From assembly GCA_937951935.1 (NCBI GenBank), contig CALGAM010000258.1:1-40240 (forward strand): a stretch of 40,240 bases of DNA. The letters run 5' to 3'. Numbering within the stretch: the stretch's first letter is position 1; each line of letters begins with the position of its first letter. The position numbers were made by a program, and so were the translations under genes. The DNA comes from an uncultured Micromonospora sp. Its GTDB lineage: Bacteria; Actinomycetota; Actinomycetes; Mycobacteriales; Micromonosporaceae. This document shows positions 8,521-16,848 of this stretch, piece after piece. The notes beneath the pieces were generated by a model. That model saw only the letters and a program-made list of their open reading frames with translations. It made no database searches and was not told the origin of the DNA.

Positions 8521-9522
8521 GTGGTCGGTTACGAACCGGTGCCGTTGCCGACCGGGGCGGCGGACGCGACCCCGGCCGACGTGGTGGCCGGGATGACCCG
8601 CTGGGTGTGCTCGGCTCCGCTGCGGGACCTGGTCGCCGCGTTCGGCGGGACGGTGCCCGGCCGGCTGCCGCTGGACGAGCTGCTGGCCTGGCTCGACGAC
8701 TTCTCGGCGGTGCACTGGGACTTCCGGCGCCGGCACGGCGCGGCCGAGCGGGACGAGATCGGCGAGGTGGTGCTCCCGCCCGCCGCGGCGGAGGTGGTGG
8801 GGGCGGCGGCCACCGCGCTCGGGCTGGTCGATCCCGCTGCCGTTCCCGCCCGGCGCTACGACCACCTGCTGGTCCTGGGCGGCCTGGCCCGCTCCTGCCT
8901 GCACCGGACGGCGTACGCGGCGTACCTGGTGAACTCCGGCCTGGTGGAGGTCGGCGAGGTGGCGGCGCTGGGCAGTTTCCGGCCGCTGCGTCCGGCCGAG
9001 ACCGCCGGCCTGGACCTGCCCGCCGCCGCCGAGCTGGGCTACGAGGTGGACGCGATGGACCTCGGCATCCGTCTCGGCTTCGGCTACCCGGGCCCCACGG
9101 AGGAGCGTGCCTCCACCGGCCCGATCACCCACCACTCCTGGGCGGTGCGGGGCTACCACCCGCCCTCCGGCCCACCGGTGCGGGTGCTCGCCGCGCCGTC
9201 GAGCGAGCCGGCGACCCGGCGGGCGCACACCTCGGACACCTACCACTTCTGGGCCGAGGAGGTGCGTCCCGCGCCCGGGGACCGGGTCCTGGTGTTGACC
9301 AACCAGATCTACGTGCCGTTCCAGCACTGTGACGCCGTCCGGTCGTTGCGGCTCGGCTACGGATGCGGAGTCGACACCGTCGGGCTGGATCCGGCGCGGC
9401 TCTGGCCCGACCGGGCGGTCGCGACGGCCGGACGGTACGCGGCCCACCAGTACCTTCAGGAGATCCGCTCCGCGATCCGCTCGATGCGCGGCCTCTTCCA
9501 CGCCCTGACGGCGGGTGGGTGA
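8521..9522 (+). CDS. Unknown protein, possibly DUF218 (YdcF/SanA)-like
   Basis: A 333-residue soluble protein with no signal peptide and no firm family match. The open frame runs further upstream, but GTG at 8521 is chosen because GGAGG (8509-8513) sits 7 nt before it and the upstream codons are low-complexity Arg/Pro. The central and C-terminal parts follow the order seen in DUF218 proteins: a buried strand ending VLGG (RYDHLLVLGG), a Thr-rich helix (ATRRAHTSDTYHFW), a strand with GDRVLVLTNQIYVPFQ, then GVDTVGL and a helix with YLQEIRSAIRSM. DUF218 members have been linked to envelope functions, and the gene converges on murD2, but the match rests on pattern only. The N-terminal ~110 residues are unlike anything I recognise. 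Confidence 0.6.
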   Translation: MVGYEPVPLPTGAADATPADVVAGMTRWVCSAPLRDLVAAFGGTVPGRLPLDELLAWLDDFSAVHWDFRRRHGAAERDEIGEVVLPPAAAEVVGAAATALGLVDPAAVPARRYDHLLVLGGLARSCLHRTAYAAYLVNSGLVEVGEVAALGSFRPLRPAETAGLDLPAAAELGYEVDAMDLGIRLGFGYPGPTEERASTGPITHHSWAVRGYHPPSGPPVRVLAAPSSEPATRRAHTSDTYHFWAEEVRPAPGDRVLVLTNQIYVPFQHCDAVRSLRLGYGCGVDTVGLDPARLWPDRAVATAGRYAAHQYLQEIRSAIRSMRGLFHALTAGG

Positions 9523-9577
9523 ACGGCGGCCGCACGCCGGGTGGGGTGAGCGGCGGTGCGCCCTCGGCCGGTCGTGC

Positions 9578-10957
9578 TCAGCCGGCGGCCGTGTCGGCGA
9601 TCGCCTGTCGGAAGACCCGGGAGCGGTGCGCGTAGTTGTCGAACCGGCCGTAGCTGGGCGCGGCCGGGGACATCAGCACCACACCGCCGGCCGGGGTGCG
9701 TTCCCGGGCGAGGCGGACCGCGTCGACCAGGTCGTCGGCGAGCACCGTGGTGACGGTGGGGAGATCCTTGACCGCGTCGAGGATCCTGGGCCCGCTGTCC
9801 GGGATGCCGATCAGGGTGGCCACGATCTGCTGCCCGGCGAGGAAGTCGCGCAGCGGCCCGTAGTCGACGCCGCGGTCCTCGCCGCCGACGATCACGGTCA
9901 GCGGCCGGTCGGCGTACGCCTCGATGGCGTGGATCGCCGACTGCGGGATGGTGGAGAGGGAGTCGTCGACGAAGGTGACCCCGGACGGGTCCTCGATCGG
10001 GGTCAGCCGGTGTTCCAGGGCCGGCAGGGTGTCGAGTGCGGCGGCGAGCCGGTCCCGTTCGGCGACGCAGTCGACCCCGAGCGCCTGCAGCGCCGCGAGC
10101 GCGACGCAGAGGTTCCACCCGTTGTGCCGGCCGACGAGCCGCAGCGCGGACCGGGGGAAGAGCGGCTCGGTGCCGAGGCGTACCCAGTCGGCGCCGTCCG
10201 GGCCGGGGGCGACGTGGAAGGTCGGCGTTCCGTCCGGGGCCGGCGCACCGGCCGCCACCAGCGGCAGCCCGGGGCGGGCGGCGAGCTCGGCGCGGAGTCG
10301 GTCGTCGTTTCCGTTGAAGACGACCGCGCGGGGGCGGTGGCCGACCAGGTTGAGTTTGTGCCGGTAGTACTCCGCCTCCCCGCCGGCCCAGTCCAGGTGC
10401 TCGGGGGCCAGCGCGGTGAGGACGGCCACGTCGGGCGAGTCGGTGAGGTCGGCGCACTGGTACATCGAGAGTTCGAGGACGTACCGGTCGGCGGGCGGAA
10501 GGTCGAGGACCGGGATGCCGATGTTGCCGCCCATCACGTTCGGCCGGTCGACGGCGGCGAGCAGGTGACTGATCAGGTTGGTGGTGGTGCTCTTGCCCTT
10601 GCTGCCGGTGACGCCGACGGTGCGTGCGGCGTGGTCGGCCATCCAGAGCGCGGTGCCGCTGGTGATCGGGATGCCGTGCTCGCGCAGGCGGACGACCCAG
10701 GGGTGGGTCTCGCCGATCGCCGGGGAGCGGACCACCACGTCCGCGCGGAGCAGGACGTCCAGCGCCTCCGGGCCGGTGTGCAGGGGGGCGAGTGCGGCGA
10801 GCCGGCCGGTCCACGGGTTCGCCGCGTACGTCTGGCGGTCCATCACGGTGGCCAGGTCGGCCGGCCCCACCGGGGCGATGGCGTTGACCGCGGCGACGCC
10901 CTCCCGACCGGTGCCCCAGACCACCACCCGGCGACCGCGCAAGTCCGTCAACTGCAC
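9578..10957 (-). CDS. murD2: Mur ligase of the MurD2 type (UDP-MurNAc-L-Ala glutamate ligase)
   Basis: A 459-residue cytoplasmic ATP-dependent ligase that adds glutamate to UDP-MurNAc-L-alanine in peptidoglycan precursor synthesis. Visible elements are an N-terminal UDP-binding region (VVVWGTGREG), a P-loop TGSKGKSTT (about 117-125), GGNIG (about 143), ELSMYQ, PEHLDW (about 186) and the following HKLNL Lys that matches the carbamylated Lys of Mur ligases. Ordinary MurD has TGTNGKTT and PDHLD. TG[ST]KGKST with EHLDW is what I recall for MurD2, which uses L-glutamate and works with the epimerase MurL. L-Glu specificity is therefore inferred; no murL is in the window. GTG at 10957 follows GGGAGGGG by 9 nt and is preferred over a TTG at 10987. 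The stop lies 55 nt from the convergent neighbour. Confidence 0.88.
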   Translation of the reverse strand: MQLTDLRGRRVVVWGTGREGVAAVNAIAPVGPADLATVMDRQTYAANPWTGRLAALAPLHTGPEALDVLLRADVVVRSPAIGETHPWVVRLREHGIPITSGTALWMADHAARTVGVTGSKGKSTTTNLISHLLAAVDRPNVMGGNIGIPVLDLPPADRYVLELSMYQCADLTDSPDVAVLTALAPEHLDWAGGEAEYYRHKLNLVGHRPRAVVFNGNDDRLRAELAARPGLPLVAAGAPAPDGTPTFHVAPGPDGADWVRLGTEPLFPRSALRLVGRHNGWNLCVALAALQALGVDCVAERDRLAAALDTLPALEHRLTPIEDPSGVTFVDDSLSTIPQSAIHAIEAYADRPLTVIVGGEDRGVDYGPLRDFLAGQQIVATLIGIPDSGPRILDAVKDLPTVTTVLADDLVDAVRLARERTPAGGVVLMSPAAPSYGRFDNYAHRSRVFRQAIADTAAG

Positions 10958-11135
10958 CCGACAACACCCCTCCCGGTACGCGCCCAAACTCTAGACGAGG
11001 ACCTGCGAGCCACATGCCGGCGCCGGCGCCCGAGGCAGACGGCGGTCTCACGCTCCATATGCCCGTTCCGAGCCGTTGCTCACCGTCACCCCGGCGGCGG
11101 GTGAGCATCGGTGCACGAGGATTCGAAAAAATGTG

Positions 11136-11164
11136 TTGTGAGTGAGCAGCTCACTCACTACTCT
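11136..11164 (+). promoter_or_regulatory. Promoter and TetR operator of the exporter operon
   Basis: TTGTGA (11136-11141) and TACTCT (11159-11164) are exactly 17 bp apart. The spacer is filled by a perfect inverted repeat with 10-nt arms GTGAGTGAGC (11138-11147) and GCTCACTCAC (11149-11158) around one A. Such GTGAGTGA/TCACTCAC palindromes are typical TetR operators, and the next gene encodes a TetR protein, so autorepression by occlusion is likely. The transcript start predicted 7 nt after the -10 box coincides with the GTG start codon at 11171. Confidence 0.8.
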
Positions 11165-11170
11165 TGCCGT

Positions 11171-11917
11171 GTGACTCCGCAGAGCCCGTCCGGCCGGGCA
11201 CGTCCGCTACCTCCGGACGAACGCCGCGCCGCGCTGATCGCCGCGACCCAGTCGCTGATCTGTGAGCACGGTGTCAGGGTCACGACCCGGCAGATCGCCG
11301 AGGCCGCCGGGGTGGCCGAGGGGACCATCTTCCGCGTCTTCCCGCACAAGGACGGTCTGGTCCGGGTGGCGGTCGAGGCCGCCCTGGACCCGCGGCCGTT
11401 GTTGGCCGAGTTGGCGGAGATCGACCTGGCCCGGCCGCTGCCGGAGCGGCTCGTCACGATGGCCGGGATCCTCCGGCGGCGGCTTGGCAGGATCTGCAAC
11501 CTGTTGTCCGCGGTCGGCATGCCCGAGCCGCCGCCCGGGCCGTCCGAGGACGCCGAGGACGCCGAGGGACGGGCGGAGCGGCGGTTCGCGGAGACGGTGG
11601 TGCGCCGGCCGTCGAACGAGGAGATCCACCAGGCCATCGTCCGGGTGCTCGAACCCGACCGTGACCAGTTCCGTTACCCGTTGTCCGACGTGGCCCGGCT
11701 GCTGCAGGTGCTGACCGTCGCCGGCTCGCACCCCCGGATCACCGACAACGCCTGGCTCACCGACGAGATGATCGCCGACGTGCTGCTGAACGGCGTACGG
11801 GCCCGCCCGGCGGCCCGGCCGGACGCCGGCGGTGCGGCGGACGAGCCCGATGCCGACCGCCCTGGGGCGGACGAACACCGCCGGCAGGCGGACCACCACC
11901 AACCGGACCGGCCATGA
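11171..11917 (+). CDS. TetR family transcriptional repressor
   Basis: A 248-residue regulator. The N-terminal helix-turn-helix is clear: ALIAATQSLICEHGVRVTTRQIAEAAGVAEGTIFRVFPHKDGLV. The C-terminal ligand-binding part is divergent, and the last ~30 residues are a Pro/Asp/Arg/His-rich tail. The frame is open back to an ATG at 11111, but that start would place the promoter and operator inside the coding region. GTG at 11171 sits at the predicted transcription start, with no Shine-Dalgarno, so the mRNA is probably leaderless. It is followed after 34 bp by two ABC exporter genes, which it most likely represses together with itself until an exported compound binds it. Confidence 0.88.
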   Translation: MTPQSPSGRARPLPPDERRAALIAATQSLICEHGVRVTTRQIAEAAGVAEGTIFRVFPHKDGLVRVAVEAALDPRPLLAELAEIDLARPLPERLVTMAGILRRRLGRICNLLSAVGMPEPPPGPSEDAEDAEGRAERRFAETVVRRPSNEEIHQAIVRVLEPDRDQFRYPLSDVARLLQVLTVAGSHPRITDNAWLTDEMIADVLLNGVRARPAARPDAGGAADEPDADRPGADEHRRQADHHQPDRP

Positions 11918-11951
11918 CCGGTCACCGCGTCCACGATTCGGGGGGTCGTCG

Positions 11952-13685
11952 ATGCTGACCCGACTACTTCGCACCTATCTGCGGCCGTACCGGCCGCATC
12001 TGACCGCCGTGGTGGTGCTGCAACTCGTCGGCACCATCGCGATGCTCTACCTGCCCAGCCTCAACGCCGACATCATCGACCAGGGCGTCGCCCGGGGCGA
12101 CACCGGCTACATCGTCCGCACCGGCGGCTGGATGCTGCTGGTCAGCGCGGTCCAGGTCGCCTGCTCCGTCGCCGCGGTCTACTTCGGCGCCTGGGCGGCG
12201 ATGGGCTTCGGCCGGGACGTCCGGGCCGCGATCTTCCACCGCGTCATCGGCTACTCCGCCCGCGAGGTGGGTCAGTACGGGGCGCCCTCGCTGATCACCC
12301 GCAACACCAACGACGTCCAGCAGGTGCAGATGCTCGTCGTGGTCACCTGCACGATGCTCGTTTCGGCACCGATCATGTGCGTCGGTGGCGTGATCATGGC
12401 GCTGCGGGAGGACGTCGGCCTGGCCTGGCTGATGGCGGTCTGCGTACCCGTCCTGCTGCTGGCGATCGGCCTGGTGGCGATGCGGATGATGCCGCAGTTC
12501 CGGCTGATGCAGACCCGCATCGACACGCTCAACCGGGTCCTCCGGGAGCAGATCGCCGGCGTTCGCGTGGTCCGGGCGTTCGTCCGCGAGCCGTACGAGA
12601 CCCGGCGTTTCGACACCGCGAACCAGGACCTGACCGCGACCGCGCTGCGCGTGGGCCGGCTGATGGCGGTGGTCTTCCCGATCGTGATGCTGGTGCTGAA
12701 CCTCTCCAGCGTCGCCGTGCTCTGGTTCGGCGCGGCACGCGTGGACAGCGGCCAGATCCAGATCGGGGCGCTGACCGCCTTCCTCAACTACCTGATGCAG
12801 ATCCTGATGTCGGTGATGATGGCGACCTTCCTGGTGATGATGGTGCCCCGGGCGGCGGTCTGCGCCGAGCGCATCGTCGAGGTCCTGGACACCGACACCT
12901 CGGTCGTGGCACCCCGGCAGCCGGTCACCGAGCTGCCCGCCCGGGGCGAGCTGGAGTTGCGCGACGTCCGGTTCCAGTACCCCGGCGCCGCCGAACCGGT
13001 GCTACGGGACATCTCGTTCACCGTGCGGCCCGGGCAGACGACCGCGATCATCGGCAGCACCGGCGCCGGCAAGACCACGCTGCTCTCGCTGGTGCCGCGG
13101 CTGTTCGACGTCACCGGCGGCGCGGTGTACGTCGACGGCGTCGACGTCCGCGACCTCGATCCCGACCTGCTGTGGAGCCGGATCGGGCTGGTGCCGCAGC
13201 GGCCGTACCTCTTCTCCGGCACGATCGCCAGCAACCTGCGCTACGGCCGGCCGGACGCCACCGACGAGGAACTCTGGGCCAGCCTGGAGGTCGCCCAGGC
13301 GCGGGACTTCGTCGAGGCGCTGCCGGAGGGGCTGAACGCCCCGGTCGCCCAGGGCGGCACCAACCTCTCCGGCGGCCAGCGGCAACGGCTGGCGATCGCC
13401 CGCGCCCTGGTCCGCCGACCGAGGATCTACCTGTTCGACGACTCGTTCTCCGCGCTCGACCTCGGCACCGACGCCCGGCTGCGCGCCGCGCTGCGGCCGG
13501 TGACCGCGGACGCCGCCGTGGTGATCGTGGCGCAGCGGGTCTCGACCGTCGTCGACGCCGACCAGATCGTCGTCCTGGAGAACGGCACGGTGGCCGGCAT
13601 CGGCCGGCACGACGACCTCCTCGACACCTGTCCGACCTACCGCGAAATCGTCGATTCCCAACTCACCGTGGAGGCGCTGTCATGA
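11952..13685 (+). CDS. ABC exporter half-transporter, degenerate-site subunit
   Basis: A 577-residue fused permease-ATPase of the multidrug/lipid exporter type. About six membrane helices occupy residues 15-290. The ATPase domain has Walker A GSTGAGKTT (about 368), signature LSGGQRQR (about 471) and Walker B IYLFDD (about 492-497). The catalytic Glu after Walker B is replaced by Asp (DDSFSALD), as in TM287 of Thermotoga. It is predicted to form a heterodimer with the next gene product, with which it overlaps by ATGA. The ATG at 11952 is chosen because the first membrane helix follows directly and a G-rich run precedes it; the open frame upstream overlaps the TetR gene. Confidence 0.92.
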   Translation: MLTRLLRTYLRPYRPHLTAVVVLQLVGTIAMLYLPSLNADIIDQGVARGDTGYIVRTGGWMLLVSAVQVACSVAAVYFGAWAAMGFGRDVRAAIFHRVIGYSAREVGQYGAPSLITRNTNDVQQVQMLVVVTCTMLVSAPIMCVGGVIMALREDVGLAWLMAVCVPVLLLAIGLVAMRMMPQFRLMQTRIDTLNRVLREQIAGVRVVRAFVREPYETRRFDTANQDLTATALRVGRLMAVVFPIVMLVLNLSSVAVLWFGAARVDSGQIQIGALTAFLNYLMQILMSVMMATFLVMMVPRAAVCAERIVEVLDTDTSVVAPRQPVTELPARGELELRDVRFQYPGAAEPVLRDISFTVRPGQTTAIIGSTGAGKTTLLSLVPRLFDVTGGAVYVDGVDVRDLDPDLLWSRIGLVPQRPYLFSGTIASNLRYGRPDATDEELWASLEVAQARDFVEALPEGLNAPVAQGGTNLSGGQRQRLAIARALVRRPRIYLFDDSFSALDLGTDARLRAALRPVTADAAVVIVAQRVSTVVDADQIVVLENGTVAGIGRHDDLLDTCPTYREIVDSQLTVEALS

Positions 13686-15715
13686 CCCGGCCGACAACGG
13701 CACCGCCCCGGCCGGCACCTCGCGGCCCCGTCGCCGGGCACGGTTTCATGGGCGGGATGCCGGCCGAGAAATCGATGAACTTCGGCCCCTCCGCCCGGCG
13801 GCTGCTCGGCCGGCTCCGGCCGTACCGGATCCCACTCGTCGGGGTCATCCTGCTCGCGGTGGCCAGCGTCGGGCTCACCATCGTCGGGCCGAAGGTCCTC
13901 GGGCACGCCACCGACATCATCTTCTCCGGCCTGATCGGCAGGCAGTTGCCGCCCGGGACCACCAAGGAAGAGGCGGTGGCGGGCGCGCGGGCCGCCGGCA
14001 ACGACACCTTCGCCGACATGCTGGCCCGGATGGACCTGGTGCCCGGGGCGGGCATCGACTTCGGCCGGCTCGGCCGGGTGCTGGCCCTGGCGGCGCTGCT
14101 CTTCCTCGCCGCCGGCCTGCTCTCCTGGCTCCAGGGCTACCTGCTCACCGGCATCGTGCAGCGCAGCGTACGGCAGCTGCGCACCGACGTGGAGGCGAAG
14201 CTCAACCGGTTGCCGCTGTCGTACTTCGACGCCCAGCCCCGGGGCGAGCTGCTCAGCCGGGTCACGAACGACATCGACAACATCGCGCAGAGCCTGCAGC
14301 AGACCCTGAGTCAACTGCTCTCCTCGCTGCTCACCGTGGTCGGCGTGCTGGTGATGATGTTCGTGATCTCGCCACTGCTGGCGGTGGTCGCACTGGTCAC
14401 CGTGCCGCTGTCGGTCCTGGTCACACAGCAGATCGCGAAGCGGTCGCAGAAGCAGTTCGTCGCGCAGTGGCAGCACACCGGGGCGCTCAACGGCCAGATC
14501 GAGGAGGCGTTCACCGGGCACGAGCTGGTCAAGGTCTTCGGCCGGCAGCGTGAGGTCGAGGCGGCCTTCGCCGCCCGGAACGAGGAGCTGTTCAAGGCCA
14601 GCTTCGCCGCGCAGTTCGTCTCCGGGATCATCATGCCGGCGATGATGTTCATCGGGAACCTGGGCTACGTCGCGATCGCGGTGGTCGGCGGGCTCCGGGT
14701 CGCCTCCGGGTCGATGTCGCTCGGTGACGTCCAGGCCTTCATCCAGTACTCGCGGTTCTTCACCCAGCCGCTGACCCAGGTCGCGTCGATGGCGAACCTG
14801 CTCCAGTCCGGCGTCGCCTCGGCGGAGCGGGTCTTCGAGGTGTTGGACGCGCCGGAGCAGAGCCCGGACCCGGTCGCGCCGGCCCGGCCGACGCAGCGGC
14901 GTGGCCGGGTCGAGTTCGAGGGCGTCTCCTTCCGGTACGCGCCGGACAAGCCGCTGATCGAGGACCTGTCGCTGGTGGCCGAACCGGGGCACACGGTGGC
15001 GATCGTCGGGCCGACCGGCGCCGGCAAGACCACCCTGGTCAACCTGATCATGCGGTTCTACGAGCTGGACGCCGGACGGATCACCCTGGACGGGGTCGAC
15101 ATCGCCACGATGCGCCGGGACGAGCTGCGCAGCCAGATCGGCATGGTGCTCCAGGACACCTGGCTGTTCGGCGGCACCATCCGGGACAACATCGCGTACG
15201 GCAACCCGGACGCCACCGAGGAGGAGATCCTCGCCGCCGCGCGGGCGACCTTCGTGGACCGGTTCGTCCGCTCCCTGCCCGACGGCTACGACACGGTGAT
15301 CGACGAGGAGGGCAGCAACATCAGCGCCGGCGAGAAGCAGTTGATCACCATCGCCCGGGCGTTCCTGTCCAACCCGTCGCTGCTGATCCTGGACGAGGCG
15401 ACCAGCTCGGTCGACACCCGTACCGAGGTGCTGCTGCAACGGGCGATGGCGGCGCTGCGCGCCGACCGGACCAGCTTCGTGATCGCGCACCGGCTGTCGA
15501 CGATCCGGGACGCCGACCTGATCCTGGTGATGGAGAACGGCCGGATCGTCGAGCAGGGGACGCACGCCGAGCTGCTCGCCGCCCGGGGTGCGTACCACCG
15601 GCTCTACCACGCGCAGTTCAACCAGCCGGTGGCCGAGGAGGAGGAAGCCGTACCGGCCGGCGGCGTGCCGGGTGCCGGTGGCCCGCCGGTCGGCGCCATG
15701 CCCCGGCAGCGCTGA
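13682..15715 (+). CDS. ABC exporter half-transporter, catalytic subunit
   Basis: A 677-residue permease-ATPase, partner of the preceding gene and translationally coupled to it by ATGA. A hydrophilic N-terminal ~45 residues (Pro/Gly-rich, ending SMNFGPSARRLLGRLRPYR) precede the membrane domain. A ~60-residue extracytoplasmic loop lies between helices 1 and 2 (about 80-135), as in YheH/TM288-like subunits. The ATPase domain has Walker A GPTGAGKTT (about 443), Walker B LLILDEATSSVD with the catalytic Glu, and a deviant signature ISAGEKQ in place of LSGGQ. An acidic, Pro/Gly-rich tail ends the protein. The substrate is not predictable; drugs, lipids and peptides are all possible. Confidence 0.92.
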   Translation: MTRPTTAPPRPAPRGPVAGHGFMGGMPAEKSMNFGPSARRLLGRLRPYRIPLVGVILLAVASVGLTIVGPKVLGHATDIIFSGLIGRQLPPGTTKEEAVAGARAAGNDTFADMLARMDLVPGAGIDFGRLGRVLALAALLFLAAGLLSWLQGYLLTGIVQRSVRQLRTDVEAKLNRLPLSYFDAQPRGELLSRVTNDIDNIAQSLQQTLSQLLSSLLTVVGVLVMMFVISPLLAVVALVTVPLSVLVTQQIAKRSQKQFVAQWQHTGALNGQIEEAFTGHELVKVFGRQREVEAAFAARNEELFKASFAAQFVSGIIMPAMMFIGNLGYVAIAVVGGLRVASGSMSLGDVQAFIQYSRFFTQPLTQVASMANLLQSGVASAERVFEVLDAPEQSPDPVAPARPTQRRGRVEFEGVSFRYAPDKPLIEDLSLVAEPGHTVAIVGPTGAGKTTLVNLIMRFYELDAGRITLDGVDIATMRRDELRSQIGMVLQDTWLFGGTIRDNIAYGNPDATEEEILAAARATFVDRFVRSLPDGYDTVIDEEGSNISAGEKQLITIARAFLSNPSLLILDEATSSVDTRTEVLLQRAMAALRADRTSFVIAHRLSTIRDADLILVMENGRIVEQGTHAELLAARGAYHRLYHAQFNQPVAEEEEAVPAGGVPGAGGPPVGAMPRQR

Positions 15716-15922
15716 CCGCCAGCGTCGCGGAGACCGCCCCGCGCGGGGAGCGTTCGACACCTCCTCGTCCGTCGGACGCTTCCCGCGCGTTGCCAGCCCG
15801 CGCGGTACGCCGTGACCAGCCTGGGCTCGGCCGGACGGCTGGAGCCGGTGCTACGGGGGTCAAGGTGTCCACCCCGTCTCTGAAACCGGTGCAGGTGCGG
15901 TCCAACGGGCACGGCCGGCAAC

Positions 15923-15954
15923 AAAAAACCCGGCCCCAACGAGGGGAACCGGGT
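15923..15954 (-). terminator. Rho-independent terminator of the NYN gene
   Basis: Read on the minus strand, ACCCGG (15954-15949) pairs with CCGGGT (15933-15928), with an inner CCCC/GGGG pairing, and is followed by a run of six T. It sits about 90 bp past the NYN gene stop. It is the only classical T-tailed terminator seen in the first 30 kb. The rest of the 330-bp gap 15716-16045 holds a short CCCCGCGCGGGG palindrome at 15737-15748 and nothing else recognisable. Confidence 0.8.
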
Positions 15955-16045
15955 GGTATATGCGGCTGACGATAGTGCGTCGGCGAGCTTACTTCAACCC
16001 GGTCCGGCCACCGCAACCGTGACCACACGCGGGGCGAGAAATTGA

Positions 16046-16783
16046 TCACCAGCCTGATGGCTTGAAGTATCCACCGACCGGATCGGGAAGCTGGCAGGCC
16101 ATCAGATCCGCGGCCGACAGGGTCTGCCACCAGTGGCGTCCCACCCCGTCGGTGGGCTCACCGCGCAGTGCTCCGGCCAGGTAGTTGCGGGAGGGATTGA
16201 CCAGGCCGGTGGGAACTCGTGTCCTCGCATATCGAAGCGGGAAGCTCAGGTCGCTGTCGTTCGAGATCACAATTGCGGCATCGACGCGCTGCGTGAGGAC
16301 ATCGACCAGGAGATGGGAGGCGACGTTCACGTCAGAGCCCTTCTCCTCTCGGTGGGCATACGACACCATGAAGATTGCGTCCCGCACCGGGTTGCCGTGA
16401 GAGTCCTGAACCATCACCGGCCACTGTGGACCCACGAGCTGCGGTTGTTGGCTTCGACTTGGCGACTTGATCGCCAGCGGTGCCTGCTTCACCCTGGCCA
16501 CGTAGGTCCTGTACTCGATGTGGTCGACGCTGTTGGCGGCTACCAGCGCCTTGAGATAGGTGTCTTGATCGTTGAAACCAGAGGGGTTACTAGCAGCGTC
16601 GATCACCGCGGTGCAATAGACAACTCGTTCCAGGGCGGCGTCCGGCCAGTCCTTCCGCCGGTCCAGAATCCTCTGGGCCAATGCGCGGATGTCGAGCCAT
16701 CGCCAGCCTGGAGTGCCACGGCCGCACAGGCCACGGGCGCCGTAGTAGAGGTTGTATCCGTCGACGTACACGCCGACTCGCAC
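16046..16783 (-). CDS. NYN domain protein (PIN-like ribonuclease fold)
   Basis: A 245-residue soluble protein of the NYN/DUF88 family, a PIN-like fold with metal-dependent ribonuclease activity in characterised members. The acidic residues that define the active site are present: Asp in VGVYVDGYNLYYG near the N-terminus, Asp in EKGSDVNVASHLLVDV and the pair in VISNDSDLSFPL. The GTG at 16783 puts the first strand at the very N-terminus, as usual in this family; a TTG six codons upstream is the alternative, and no clear Shine-Dalgarno is seen for either. It stands alone between two terminator-like or empty regions. Its target RNA is unknown, and a phage-defence or toxin role would be speculative. 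Third codon positions are somewhat less GC-rich than in neighbouring genes. Confidence 0.85.
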   Translation of the reverse strand: MRVGVYVDGYNLYYGARGLCGRGTPGWRWLDIRALAQRILDRRKDWPDAALERVVYCTAVIDAASNPSGFNDQDTYLKALVAANSVDHIEYRTYVARVKQAPLAIKSPSRSQQPQLVGPQWPVMVQDSHGNPVRDAIFMVSYAHREEKGSDVNVASHLLVDVLTQRVDAAIVISNDSDLSFPLRYARTRVPTGLVNPSRNYLAGALRGEPTDGVGRHWWQTLSAADLMACQLPDPVGGYFKPSGW

Positions 16784-16848
16784 AGCGCGCCAGGCTACCA
16801 ACTGTCATCAGTGAGGTGGGACCCGAACATCCAGAGCCTCAACCGGGA

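Noticed and set aside
12377..13681. Long frame continuous with the second ABC subunit
   Set aside because: It is an out-of-frame shadow of the first ABC subunit, with Arg/Pro/Gly-rich text; the true start is the ATG at 13682 with ATGA coupling.
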